This document shows, one piece after another, positions 1-6,464 of a stretch of 7,377 bases of DNA; position 1 is the stretch's first letter, and the number at the start of each line of letters is the position of its first letter. The stretch comes from Hyphomicrobiales bacterium. Its GTDB lineage: Bacteria > Pseudomonadota > Alphaproteobacteria > Rhizobiales > JAUVMS01. The stretch spans positions 1 to 7,377 of the forward strand of contig JAUVMS010000161.1 in assembly GCA_030600135.1 (NCBI GenBank), read 5' to 3'. Made by a program: the position numbers and the translations under genes. The notes beneath the pieces are model-generated. The model was not told the DNA's origin, ran no database searches, and saw only the letters and a program-made list of their open reading frames with translations.

Positions 1-497
1 GGAAACTGGTGTGCGGGATCGACGGCGATCGGTGTGAGAACTGGAAAAATCTGCTCGTCGAACCGCTGCTCCAACCAAGCACGCTCCTTCGCGGTCAGAT
101 GCTCGGGCTCGACGATCTCGATTCCGGCCGCGGCGATTTCGTCGCGAATCTTCGCCCATTGCACCTGTTGCGCATTGGACAGCTTGCGCGCTTCCTCGTG
201 AATGCGCACCAACTGCTGAGCTGGGCTCAAGCCGTCCTGGCTCGGCGTTTCGACGCCGGCATAAACCTGGCCGCGAAGACCGGCGACACGTACTTGGTAA
301 AATTCATCGAGATTTGATGCCGAGATGGAAAGAAAACGCAAGCGCTCCAATAGAGGGTGACTGGGGTTGTCCGCCTCCTCCAGGACGCGCCAGTTGAACT
401 GAAGCCATGACAGTTCGCGATTGTAGTAACGTTTGGGGTCCTCCTCGTCAAAAACCACGTGCTCGATGGCGCGTTCTTCGACAGCCATGACGCCCAT
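1..497 (-). CDS. ppk: Polyphosphate kinase 1, N-terminal part (gene continues beyond the left edge)
   Basis: Ppk1 reversibly transfers the gamma phosphate of ATP onto inorganic polyphosphate. About 165 codons are visible. Counting from the ATG at 497, RELSWLQFN lies at residues 27-35, then a helical stretch with LLERLRFLSISASNLDEF, and near the edge FPVLTPIAVDP. These are hallmarks of the Ppk1 N domain and the start of its head domain. Asn62 in SNLDEF matches E. coli Asn45, known to contact the ATP base. The catalytic histidines and the C-terminal domains lie outside the window. The start is uncertain. The frame is open up to an ATG at 620, 6 nt after the hdaA stop, but codons 1-41 of that longer version do not look like Ppk1. 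A strong GAGGAGGAA sits 6 nt before the ATG at 497, so I prefer 497. It is probably co-transcribed with hdaA. Identity is near certain; the start is about 60:40. Confidence 0.93.
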   Translation of the reverse strand, partial: MGVMAVEERAIEHVVFDEEDPKRYYNRELSWLQFNWRVLEEADNPSHPLLERLRFLSISASNLDEFYQVRVAGLRGQVYAGVETPSQDGLSPAQQLVRIHEEARKLSNAQQVQWAKIRDEIAAAGIEIVEPEHLTAKERAWLEQRFDEQIFPVLTPIAVDPAHQF

Positions 498-503
498 CAC
501 CGG

Positions 504-512
504 TTCCTCCTC
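504..512 (-). promoter_or_regulatory. Strong ribosome binding site deciding the ppk start
   Basis: The minus strand reads GAGGAGGAA here, ending 6 nt before the ATG at 497 (a GTG at 500 is only 3 nt away). The ATG at 620 has at best a weak GAG upstream. This favours translation from 497, leaving 498-626 as an untranslated spacer after hdaA. The caveat is that GAG-GAG-GAA could simply be Glu codons of a longer N-terminus, and Ppk1 proteins of related bacteria often have variable N-terminal extensions. Confidence 0.5.
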
Positions 513-626
513 GCAGACACTCGGCCCGTCAACCAAACTTGCATCATCATCTCGCGTGATCATCAAAGCTTCCTTGCTCGCTGCTACAACGATTACACAA
601 TCGGTGCAAGGATCACTCATTGCAAC

Positions 627-1319
627 TCAGCCATCCGTGCCATCACTCGAGAGCTGCTCCAAGATCTTGCGCGCAAGGTCCCGCGTCACCATTTTTGGCG
701 TTTGCCAGATTGTTCGATCGAGTTCCTCGACCAACCGTAGCGCAAAACCCATCGAGCGCTCCATATGTCTGGCAAGATGATTGACTGCATGCGGTGTCGC
801 AGGCAGCTGACGATCGCTCAACAGCTTGACGAGGACGGCGCGTAGCAAGTTCTCATCCGGCGGCTCGATTGAGATGACGGGCAGCGACCGCAAGCGCGAG
901 CGCAGATCGGGCAGCTTGATGTCCCACTCACCAGGCCTCGATCTTGCCGTCATGAGAATATGAAAGCGCTGCTCCTTGGTCATGTTGATGAAGTGGAAGA
1001 GCGCCTGCTCGTCGGCAATGCCCTGGTCAATGTCCTCAATGATGACCGCCGCACCATGTGATGCAGCAACGAGTGCCGGCTCGTCCGCGTCGCATGCAGC
1101 AATACAAACCGCGTCGCAGCGCAGCCGCCAAACGTTGGCCAAATGCGTCTTGCCGCTTCCCTCAGGCCCCGCGATCAACGTCAACGGGCTCGGCCAATTG
1201 GGCCACAAGTCGATCAAGGCGACAGCAGCTTTGTTGTTGCCGCTGACAATGAAATCCTCGGCCTCGAGAGCCGGTCGGTGAGGCAGGTCGAGCACGAGCT
1301 GCTCTGAAGCTGCTTTCAT
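627..1319 (-). CDS. hdaA: HdaA, DnaA-related regulatory inactivator (AAA+ ATPase)
   Basis: HdaA/Hda works with the DNA-loaded beta sliding clamp to stimulate ATP hydrolysis by DnaA, preventing over-initiation of replication. The 230-residue protein starts with a clamp-binding-like motif, QLVLDLP at residues 7-13. It has a Walker A motif GPEGSGKTH at 51-59, a Walker B-like VIIEDID at 92-98, a sensor 1 strand ending in ILMTARSRP at 121-129, and an arginine-finger region DLRSRLRS at 138-145. The C-terminal part is a helical AAA+ lid with a sensor 2 region near 190-200. It lacks the DnaA helix-turn-helix DNA-binding domain, as expected for Hda. Its ATG overlaps the perM stop as ATGA, with GGGGTGG a few bases upstream, so translational coupling is likely. 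Short DnaA-like proteins are the only close alternative; length, clamp motif and the ppk neighbour support HdaA. Confidence 0.93.
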   Translation of the reverse strand: MKAASEQLVLDLPHRPALEAEDFIVSGNNKAAVALIDLWPNWPSPLTLIAGPEGSGKTHLANVWRLRCDAVCIAACDADEPALVAASHGAAVIIEDIDQGIADEQALFHFINMTKEQRFHILMTARSRPGEWDIKLPDLRSRLRSLPVISIEPPDENLLRAVLVKLLSDRQLPATPHAVNHLARHMERSMGFALRLVEELDRTIWQTPKMVTRDLARKILEQLSSDGTDG

Positions 1320-2455
1320 GATGCCACCCCGGTTTCGCTCGCTTGCTCGCCTTGATGCTCGACGTCGTCCTCGCCATCTTGCCCTGGCTCAGCACCGCCC
1401 GGACCATAGTACAGGCTGCTCTGGCGATACTCGCCAATTGCAAACCGCGCAAGCACGCCGATCGCCGCCGCAACGGGAACCGCAATCAAGAGGCCGACGA
1501 TGCCAAACAAATAGCTGAAAGCAAACAGCGAGAAGATCAGCCACACCGGGTGCAGTTTGATCCGATCTCCGACGATTTTCGGCGAAAGCAGATTGCCCTC
1601 GATGACCTGTCCGATGATGAACACCGCAACGATTTTGAAAATCGACAGCCAGTCGGGCCAAAACTGCGCAATCGCGAAGGCAGTCGAGATGACAAACCCC
1701 GTCAGCGTGCCGACGAACGGAACGAAGCTCAATAGTCCCGCTACCAGGCCGATCAGCAAGCCATACTTGAGCCCAAGCCACGTCAACCCCGTTGCGTAAA
1801 ACAACCCGAGCAAAACCGCCACCGTACCCTGACCACGAATAAAGCCGGCCAACACATCGTTGACCTCGCCCGCCAGCCGGCGAATTGTGGCGGCATGTTC
1901 GCGTGGCAGCCACCCATCGACCCGCGCGACCATGTGGTCCCAATCCAACAGCATGTAGAAGGTAACGACCGGTGTCACCAGCAAGAGCGACAGGAAATTG
2001 ACGAGCGCCAACCCACCACTCCAAACCGATTTGATAACGCTACCGAGCAACGTCGCTCCCGATTTTGCGAGCTCGCCAAATTCCGATTTCAGCGCCGCTT
2101 GCAGCTCCGGAAAGTCGTCACCCAGCCACTGCCGGGCGGCGTGCAGCAATGCATCGCGCAGCGTCTGGAGATGTTCGGGTAACGTGCCGGCCAACTCTCG
2201 AATTTGGTTGACCAGGAGCGGCATCACCAAGATGAAGATCGCCGTCGCCACCAACGCCGTTAGGCTGACGATGACCAGCGTGGCGACAAAGCGGGACGCC
2301 CCTTGGCGCTCCAGCCGGTCGGCGAGTGGGTCCAAAAAGTAGGCGATCCCGAGCCCGACGACAAAGGGCAGCAGAATGCCGCGGAAAATGGCAATGAAGG
2401 CGATGAAGACCACAAGTATGACGCCCCACGCGAGGGCTTGACGCTCTCGGTTCAT
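1316..2455 (-). CDS. PerM-like permease of the AI-2E transporter family
   Basis: This is a polytopic inner-membrane protein of the PerM/AI-2E exporter family (Pfam AI-2E_transport). Counted from the ATG at 2455 it is 379 residues. There is a hydrophobic pair at about 9-40, another segment at about 57-80, and then a soluble, mostly helical loop to about 140. Further hydrophobic segments lie near 148-170, 212-262, 270-292 and 306-340. Family signatures are SFVPFVGT at 243-250 and IEGNLLSPKIVGDRIKLHP at 285-303. The last 35 or so residues are hydrophilic and acidic. The substrate is unknown; members have been linked to autoinducer-2, cell-envelope lipids or sodium/proton exchange, and nothing here chooses between them. 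The open frame extends to a GTG at 2485, but GGGGAGAGG sits just before the ATG at 2455. Its stop overlaps the hdaA start by 4 nt, and it follows the phosphatidyltransferase gene by 55 nt. Confidence 0.92.
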   Translation of the reverse strand: MNRERQALAWGVILVVFIAFIAIFRGILLPFVVGLGIAYFLDPLADRLERQGASRFVATLVIVSLTALVATAIFILVMPLLVNQIRELAGTLPEHLQTLRDALLHAARQWLGDDFPELQAALKSEFGELAKSGATLLGSVIKSVWSGGLALVNFLSLLLVTPVVTFYMLLDWDHMVARVDGWLPREHAATIRRLAGEVNDVLAGFIRGQGTVAVLLGLFYATGLTWLGLKYGLLIGLVAGLLSFVPFVGTLTGFVISTAFAIAQFWPDWLSIFKIVAVFIIGQVIEGNLLSPKIVGDRIKLHPVWLIFSLFAFSYLFGIVGLLIAVPVAAAIGVLARFAIGEYRQSSLYYGPGGAEPGQDGEDDVEHQGEQASETGVAS

Positions 2456-2458
2456 CAC

Positions 2459-2467
2459 CCTCTCCCC
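2459..2467 (-). promoter_or_regulatory. Ribosome binding site deciding the perM start
   Basis: The minus strand reads GGGGAGAGG followed by GTG and then the ATG at 2455. The GGGGAG core is 6 nt from that ATG. The more distal GTG at 2485 has no comparable purine-rich stretch, and the ten residues it would add (including two acidic residues and no hydrophobic segment) are not typical of the family. Confidence 0.6.
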
Positions 2468-2510
2468 AGACCGGTCGGGCGACACGTCACATGATCAGGC
2501 CGCACAATCA

Positions 2511-3050
2511 TCAGCTCTCATATCCTGCCATGTGGCGCAACCAGGCCTGCAAATAGCTCGCAGCGGACAGCAAGGTCAGTAGCCCGGCGACGACGGCGAG
2601 CCAATACCGTAGTTCCTCCAGCCCCAGGCCAAAGCCACTGTCAGCAAGCGTAATGGCGGCGAGCACAATCTGGGCGACCGTATTGGCTTTGCTGACCAAG
2701 AGAGGATGCACGCGCATCGGTCGATTGAGCATCCATGACAGGATCAACGCACTGATAATCAAAAAATCTCGACTGACAACCGCAATCACCAGCCAGGCAG
2801 GTATCTGACCGAAAAAGCCGAGCGCAACGAAAATGCAGACCAGCAACAACTTGTCGGCAAGCGCGTCGAGGTAGGCCCCGAGTTCAGTTTCCCAACCAAA
2901 CCTCTTCGCCAAAAAACCGTCGACAGCGTCACTGATGCCGGCAACCACGAAGATCCAAAAGGCGAATTGCGTCCTACCAGTGATGATCAGCCAGACGATG
3001 AGCGGCGCGAGAAGCAGCCGCATCAGGCTGATGGCATTGGGAATATTCAA
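2511..3050 (-). CDS. CDP-alcohol phosphatidyltransferase (PgsA-type)
   Basis: This is an integral membrane enzyme that moves a phosphatidyl group from CDP-diacylglycerol to an alcohol. It is most like phosphatidylglycerophosphate synthase in size (179 residues here; E. coli PgsA 182) and in its N-terminal NIPNAISLMRLLLAPLIV stretch. The family signature DxxDGxxA(R)x8Gx3Dx3D is present at residues 41-66, with the four aspartates at 41, 44, 62 and 66. The usual Arg after DGxxA is Lys (DGFLAK). Several hydrophobic segments follow, as expected. No in-frame ATG exists near the N-terminus. I chose TTG at 3050 because it gives the usual MNIPN start and has GGGGTG 7 nt upstream; a second TTG lies at 3065. 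The exact acceptor is not provable from sequence (glycerol-3-phosphate most likely; cardiolipin or other alcohols possible), so no symbol is given. It lies upstream of perM and is probably in the same operon. Confidence 0.88.
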   Translation of the reverse strand: MNIPNAISLMRLLLAPLIVWLIITGRTQFAFWIFVVAGISDAVDGFLAKRFGWETELGAYLDALADKLLLVCIFVALGFFGQIPAWLVIAVVSRDFLIISALILSWMLNRPMRVHPLLVSKANTVAQIVLAAITLADSGFGLGLEELRYWLAVVAGLLTLLSAASYLQAWLRHMAGYES

Positions 3051-3057
3051 GCCGAGA

Positions 3058-3063
3058 CACCCC
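3058..3063 (-). promoter_or_regulatory. Ribosome binding site for the phosphatidyltransferase TTG start
   Basis: GGGGTG on the minus strand, 7 nt before TTG at 3050. It overlaps the alternative TTG codon at 3065, which itself has no good upstream purine tract. This is the main reason for preferring 3050. Confidence 0.45.
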
Positions 3064-3103
3064 AACTTGGTCGCTTGTGCATTGTTATCAAACGATCAAT
3101 GGC

Positions 3104-3121
3104 TCGCCCACGTTTGGGCGA
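3104..3121. repeat. Perfect 7-bp inverted repeat with 4-nt loop
   Basis: TCGCCCA - CGTT - TGGGCGA on the plus strand, a fully paired GC-rich stem. On neither strand is it followed by a run of T, so it is not a standard intrinsic terminator. It lies about 54 nt upstream of the phosphatidyltransferase TTG start (3050), within a 200-nt spacer, so it could be an mRNA leader hairpin, an operator, or chance. Confidence 0.45.
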
Positions 3122-3250
3122 TGACGATGTGCAGTTTGTCGCCATTGCAGCGCCGCGTCGAGCCACTTTGCTGAAGCGCCACGTGGGACGATGATTAGAA
3201 CCGCCGACCGAATGCTGAAAGATATCCGGCAGGTGCCGCCAAGCAAACGG

Positions 3251-4414
3251 TCAAAGACGCTCGAGCACCCAAACGCCACCGAAATTATTGAGTTGGAATC
3301 CACGCTCAGGCAACCGCCCTTGAAACGCCGCCACACCACCGGGATAAAGCAGCGTCACCTCTGCCCCACGGGCCGAGACCGCGTTGGTGCCGAGCCCGCT
3401 TACACCCGGGATCTGGGTCAACTGTTGCCTGATCCGCTGCCAATCGCCGATCCCGTTGTAGGCAACCGTGAACTTGACCATTTCTCCACCACCGGCGGCA
3501 GATTGCGCACTGCCGGAGGCGCCTGCGTTAACGGCTTTCCACCTGCCCTCAAGAATGCCGAGACCGATGACCGCGGCCAGCTCGGTCGTGAAGCCGAGAT
3601 CCCCCTGGTCAATCGGCAGATTGCGTCGCAGTCGCAGCGGTCCCACCGCATCGATGCCAATCAGCGATATCGTCAGCTTGCGGCCATCGGAACGCGGCTC
3701 GGCGAACGCCAGCACGATGCTTCGCGTTCCATATTCTTCCTGCAAAATGGTCATCTTGCTGTTGTCGCCTTCAACGAGCCCGCGCACCGCTTGTCCTCGC
3801 ACGACGTTCTTCAAAGGCAGGACTTTGAGCGGCGACACCGAATTTCTGAGATCCAATCCGCGCCATGCCGCCAACCAATCCCTGCTTCCCTGATCGAGAC
3901 GATAGGGACCCCGCGAGGCGCCCAATCCGCCATCGTCGCTGGGACCGGCACTGAACACCGGCACCAGCGTCACCGGCGGCGCCTGTTGATCCACGGTGGC
4001 AATGCCGTAGCTCATCAACAACTGTCGTACGGCTTTGCGTTTGAAACGAAAATCGAGCGAAGCGATGTATTCCGTGCTCGAGTTCTGCTCGCTTCGCACC
4101 GCAAACCCGTCCATCAAGTCGACGATGCGCCCGAGCTTGAGTCGCGGCAGCTGTTTGTAGCTCGTCACCGGCACGATCCGCTTCATGAGCGAACGAAAGG
4201 CCCTTTGCTGCCCCTCGGCCATGGCCTGGTTTTTGGCCGCGACGGCATCGCTGGCGACCGCCTGGACTGGGTATCTCGCAATGGTATAGACATCGCCCGA
4301 CTTCGCCGCCGAACTGACGCTCATGGCGAAGATGCCGACCGCCACGACTGCACCAAGTCCGCGTGCCCAGTTCGACAATCGGCCCACAGGCCGCCCAATG
4401 CATGGCCTGTCCAC
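3251..4414 (-). CDS. DUF2066 domain-containing secreted/periplasmic protein
   Basis: Function is unknown. From the GTG at 4414 the protein is 387 residues. It begins with a signal-peptide-like stretch: basic residues, then a hydrophobic core GLGAVVAVGIFAMSVSSA at about 19-36. The mature part starts with DVYTIARYPVQAVASDAVAA, followed by a helix with AMAEGQQRAFRSLMKRI, then SEQNSSTEYIASLDFRFKRKAVRQLL and VTLVPVF. This order is characteristic of the DUF2066 family. The C-terminal half repeats a less conserved alpha/beta pattern ending in FGGVWVLERL. The start is uncertain: the frame is open to TTG at 4564, with other candidates at 4555 (ATG), 4483 (ATG) and 4456 (GTG, preceded by GGGGGAC). I prefer 4414 because GGGAG lies 7 nt upstream and the signal peptide then has a normal-length n-region. 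It is divergent to purM and 200 nt upstream of the phosphatidyltransferase gene. Confidence 0.82.
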   Translation of the reverse strand: MDRPCIGRPVGRLSNWARGLGAVVAVGIFAMSVSSAAKSGDVYTIARYPVQAVASDAVAAKNQAMAEGQQRAFRSLMKRIVPVTSYKQLPRLKLGRIVDLMDGFAVRSEQNSSTEYIASLDFRFKRKAVRQLLMSYGIATVDQQAPPVTLVPVFSAGPSDDGGLGASRGPYRLDQGSRDWLAAWRGLDLRNSVSPLKVLPLKNVVRGQAVRGLVEGDNSKMTILQEEYGTRSIVLAFAEPRSDGRKLTISLIGIDAVGPLRLRRNLPIDQGDLGFTTELAAVIGLGILEGRWKAVNAGASGSAQSAAGGGEMVKFTVAYNGIGDWQRIRQQLTQIPGVSGLGTNAVSARGAEVTLLYPGGVAAFQGRLPERGFQLNNFGGVWVLERL

Positions 4415-4701
4415 GTCCCTGCTCCCGTCAAACGTCTTGCGTTTGCTAGTGACCACATCGTCCCCCGTCCAACCCGGCGCCATTTGATTCTGTGCCGCGC
4501 AATACCACGATCGGTCGTTGCCGCGATTTGCGCCCATCATGATGTGATGCGGCATGCTGAGCAACCGACACTTGCTAGCGCACCTCCGCCAAGCATTGCG
4601 GCAAAATTTGGGACATCTGTCCTTTACGCCCTTGGCCTCGCATCCTTCTAGCTGCTAAAGCGGCGGTAGCCCTGACTATCACAGAATGAGGAAGACGAGC
4701 G
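4415..4701. promoter_or_regulatory. Divergent promoter region between DUF2066 and purM
   Basis: This spacer (137 nt if the longest DUF2066 frame is used, 287 nt with the start preferred here) must contain the promoter for purM-purN and probably one for the minus-strand block. It holds a 12-bp dyad at 4611-4622 in a locally AT-richer patch (GCAAAATTTGGG). I cannot assign convincing -35/-10 boxes; alphaproteobacterial promoters are weakly conserved. I see no purine-riboswitch-like fold and no convincing PurR-type operator. Confidence 0.5.
4611..4622. repeat. 12-bp dyad GGACA-TC-TGTCC, candidate operator
   Basis: Perfect 5-bp inverted repeat around a 2-bp centre, located about 80 bp upstream of the purM start inside the divergent intergenic region. 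Size and placement suit a dimeric regulator site, but no second copy is seen in this window and I do not recognise the motif. Chance occurrence is possible. Confidence 0.3.
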
Positions 4702-5787
4702 ATGGCCGATCCGCGTGGCAAACGCGACAATGGGCTCACCTACCGCGATGCGGGCGTCGACATCGATGCGGGCAACGCCCTCGTTGAGGCCATCAAACCA
4801 CTCGCGGCCAGCACTGCACGGCCGGGCGCCGATGGCACGCTCGGTGGCTTTGGCGGGCTTTTCGACCTCAAAGCAGCCGGGTTCTCCGACCCCGTGCTCG
4901 TCGCCGCCAACGATGGCGTCGGCACCAAGCTGAAAATCGCGATCGAGACCGGTCATCATGCCACGGTTGGTATCGATCTCGTGGCCATGTGCGTCAACGA
5001 CCTCATCGTTCAAGGCGCCGAGCCATTATTTTTCCTAGATTATTTCGCCACCGGCAAGCTCGAGCCGGACACCGCACAGACCGTCATTGCCGGTATTGCA
5101 GAAGGCTGTCGCCAGGCCGGCTGCGCTCTCATCGGTGGTGAGACGGCGGAAATGCCGGGCATGTATAGCGATGACGACTATGACCTCGCCGGTTTTGCCG
5201 TCGGCGCGACCGAACGCGGCACCCTGCTGCCGCGCGACGATTTGCAGGCGAGCGATGTGCTCATCGCCCTCGCCTCCTCGGGGCCCCACTCCAACGGTTA
5301 TTCGCTGGTCAGACGCTTGGTGGCAATGAGCGAGGTCGGCTGGCTCGATCCAGCTCCCTTCGCCCCCAAGACCACTCTTGGCCAAGCCTTGCTCGAGCCG
5401 ACACGCATCTACGCGCGACCCATCCTCAAGGCGATTCGTGAGACGGGCGCCATCAAAGCCCTCGCCCACATAACCGGCGGCGGCTTGATCGAGAACCTGC
5501 CACGTGTGCTCCCGGCCAACCTGACCGCCCACATCGATTTAGCGGCAATCGCGCTGCCGGACGTCTTTCGCTGGCTCCAGACCGCGGGCGGTATAGCCGA
5601 GCGAGAGTTGCTCACGACCTTCAACTGCGGCGTCGGCATGGTGATCGTTGCCGCTGCCGACAAAGCCGACGAACTCTCTGCCATACTCCAGGCCGAGGGC
5701 GAGGCAACCTCCGTCATCGGCGCGCTGGAGCCGCGGGAAGACCGCGCGCCTGTCTACTATTCCAACGAACTCGGATCACGACCATGA
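4702..5787 (+). CDS. purM: Phosphoribosylformylglycinamidine cyclo-ligase (AIR synthase)
   Basis: PurM is the fifth step of de novo purine synthesis: ATP-dependent ring closure of FGAM to aminoimidazole ribonucleotide, in the cytoplasm. The 361-residue length fits the family (E. coli 345). Visible motifs in order are GGFGGLF at 48-54, DGVGTK at 71-76 (ATP phosphate binding), IDLVAMCVNDLIVQGAEPLFFLDY starting at 91, and GGETAEMPGMY at 145-155. SSGPHSNGYSLVR lies at 192-204, HITGGG near 256 and FNCGVGM near 308. The protein is complete with no missing key motif. The ATG at 4702 has GAGGAAG 7 nt upstream and gives a short extension before the conserved NGLTYRDAGVDIDAGN. It overlaps purN by ATGA, so the two are translationally coupled, and it is divergent from the DUF2066 gene. 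Confidence 0.98.
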   Translation: MADPRGKRDNGLTYRDAGVDIDAGNALVEAIKPLAASTARPGADGTLGGFGGLFDLKAAGFSDPVLVAANDGVGTKLKIAIETGHHATVGIDLVAMCVNDLIVQGAEPLFFLDYFATGKLEPDTAQTVIAGIAEGCRQAGCALIGGETAEMPGMYSDDDYDLAGFAVGATERGTLLPRDDLQASDVLIALASSGPHSNGYSLVRRLVAMSEVGWLDPAPFAPKTTLGQALLEPTRIYARPILKAIRETGAIKALAHITGGGLIENLPRVLPANLTAHIDLAAIALPDVFRWLQTAGGIAERELLTTFNCGVGMVIVAAADKADELSAILQAEGEATSVIGALEPREDRAPVYYSNELGSRP

Positions 5788-6464
5788 CTACCAAGAAGCG
5801 GGTCGGCATTCTGATTTCCGGGCGTGGCACCAATATGCAGGCCCTGATCGATGCCTGCCAAGATGTCAGCTACCCGGCTGAAATCGTCTCAGTGATCTCA
5901 AACCGACCCGACGCGCCAGGTCTCGGGCGTGCTCGAGACGCCGGCATCGCAACCGTAACAGTCGACCATACCAAATACGAAACGCGAGAGCCGTTCGAAC
6001 GGGCGCTCCACCAGGCCTTGCTCGACGACAAGATCGAGCTCATCTGCTGCGCTGGTTGGATGCGCCTGCTGACGTCCGCCTTCGTCGATCGCTGGCGCAA
6101 CCGCCAGCTCAACATCCATCCGTCATTGTTGCCGGCGTTCAAGGGCCTCAACACCCACCAGCGAGTGATCGAGGCCGGCGCCAAAATCTCCGGCTGCACC
6201 GTGCACTTTGTCCGCGAGGAAATGGACGCGGGACCAATTGTCGCTCAAGGTGCGGTTCCGATTTCACCACGTGATACGCCTGAAACGCTCGCAAATCGTA
6301 TTCTGCAAGTTGAGCACAAGATTTACCCACATGCACTCAGGCTCGTCGCCTCTGGCGCGGTTCGGGTTGTTGGTGAAAGCGTTATCCACACGAATGCCCC
6401 ATCAAACATCGCGCAGTCGCTATTTTCCCCGCCACTCCAACCTGTTAGCCATGAAACGGACTAG
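5784..6464 (+). CDS. purN: Phosphoribosylglycinamide formyltransferase (GAR transformylase)
   Basis: PurN uses 10-formyltetrahydrofolate to formylate GAR to FGAR, the third step of purine synthesis. The 226-residue protein has the N-terminal phosphate-binding loop SGRGTNMQAL at 12-21, ISNRPDAPGLGRA at 38-50, and the folate-side CAGWMRLLT at 89-97. The catalytic centre NIHPSLLPAFKG at 110-121 contains the Asn110 and His112 equivalents of E. coli Asn106 and His108. GCTVHFVREEMDAGPI at 137-152 carries the catalytic Asp148 (E. coli Asp144). All three catalytic residues are present. A tail of about 20 polar residues after the last conserved helix makes it slightly longer than E. coli PurN (212). 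The start overlaps the purM stop (ATGA) and has no strong Shine-Dalgarno of its own, which fits translational coupling. Confidence 0.98.
   Translation: MTTKKRVGILISGRGTNMQALIDACQDVSYPAEIVSVISNRPDAPGLGRARDAGIATVTVDHTKYETREPFERALHQALLDDKIELICCAGWMRLLTSAFVDRWRNRQLNIHPSLLPAFKGLNTHQRVIEAGAKISGCTVHFVREEMDAGPIVAQGAVPISPRDTPETLANRILQVEHKIYPHALRLVASGAVRVVGESVIHTNAPSNIAQSLFSPPLQPVSHETD

Larger units (their letters stand above)
3051..3250 (-). other. 200-nt gap between DUF2066 and phosphatidyltransferase genes
   Basis: No gene is supported here. It holds a small perfect hairpin (3104-3121) and the Shine-Dalgarno of the next gene. A minus-strand frame is open from inside the DUF2066 gene to 3088, but it has no family resemblance I can see and no convincing start. 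A promoter for the downstream lipid/perM/hdaA/ppk genes could be here, as the gap is much larger than the other spacings in this block, but no clear -35/-10 pair is visible. Confidence 0.4.

Noticed and set aside
1389..2024. 211-codon minus-strand open frame inside perM
   Set aside because: Out-of-frame shadow of perM: Arg/Gly/Trp-rich composition, while the other frame gives a clear AI-2E-family membrane protein.
3104..3121. Hairpin as an intrinsic terminator of the DUF2066 transcript
   Set aside because: The stem is perfect but short, and no T-run follows on either strand, so it is reported only as an inverted repeat.
3088..3250. Possible small gene in the gap after the DUF2066 stop (minus strand)
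   Set aside because: The open frame starts inside the DUF2066 gene in another phase, has no good start or ribosome site in the gap, and has no recognisable family.
4555..4600. GGAGGTG on the minus strand near 4585 as a ribosome site for an upstream peptide or an early DUF2066 start
   Set aside because: The following GTG frame ends after about 33 codons, and the DUF2066-frame TTG at 4564 is too far from the GGAGGTG for normal initiation.
3191..4651. 486-codon open frame on the plus strand opposite the DUF2066 gene
   Set aside because: Its product is rich in Arg, His, Pro and Gln with no domain resemblance, signal or Shine-Dalgarno, and it is fully antisense to a recognisable DUF2066 protein. 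Long antisense frames are common opposite GC-rich genes.
5035..5532. 165-codon minus-strand open frame opposite purM
   Set aside because: Antisense shadow of an intact purM with all conserved motifs; no family resemblance of its own.
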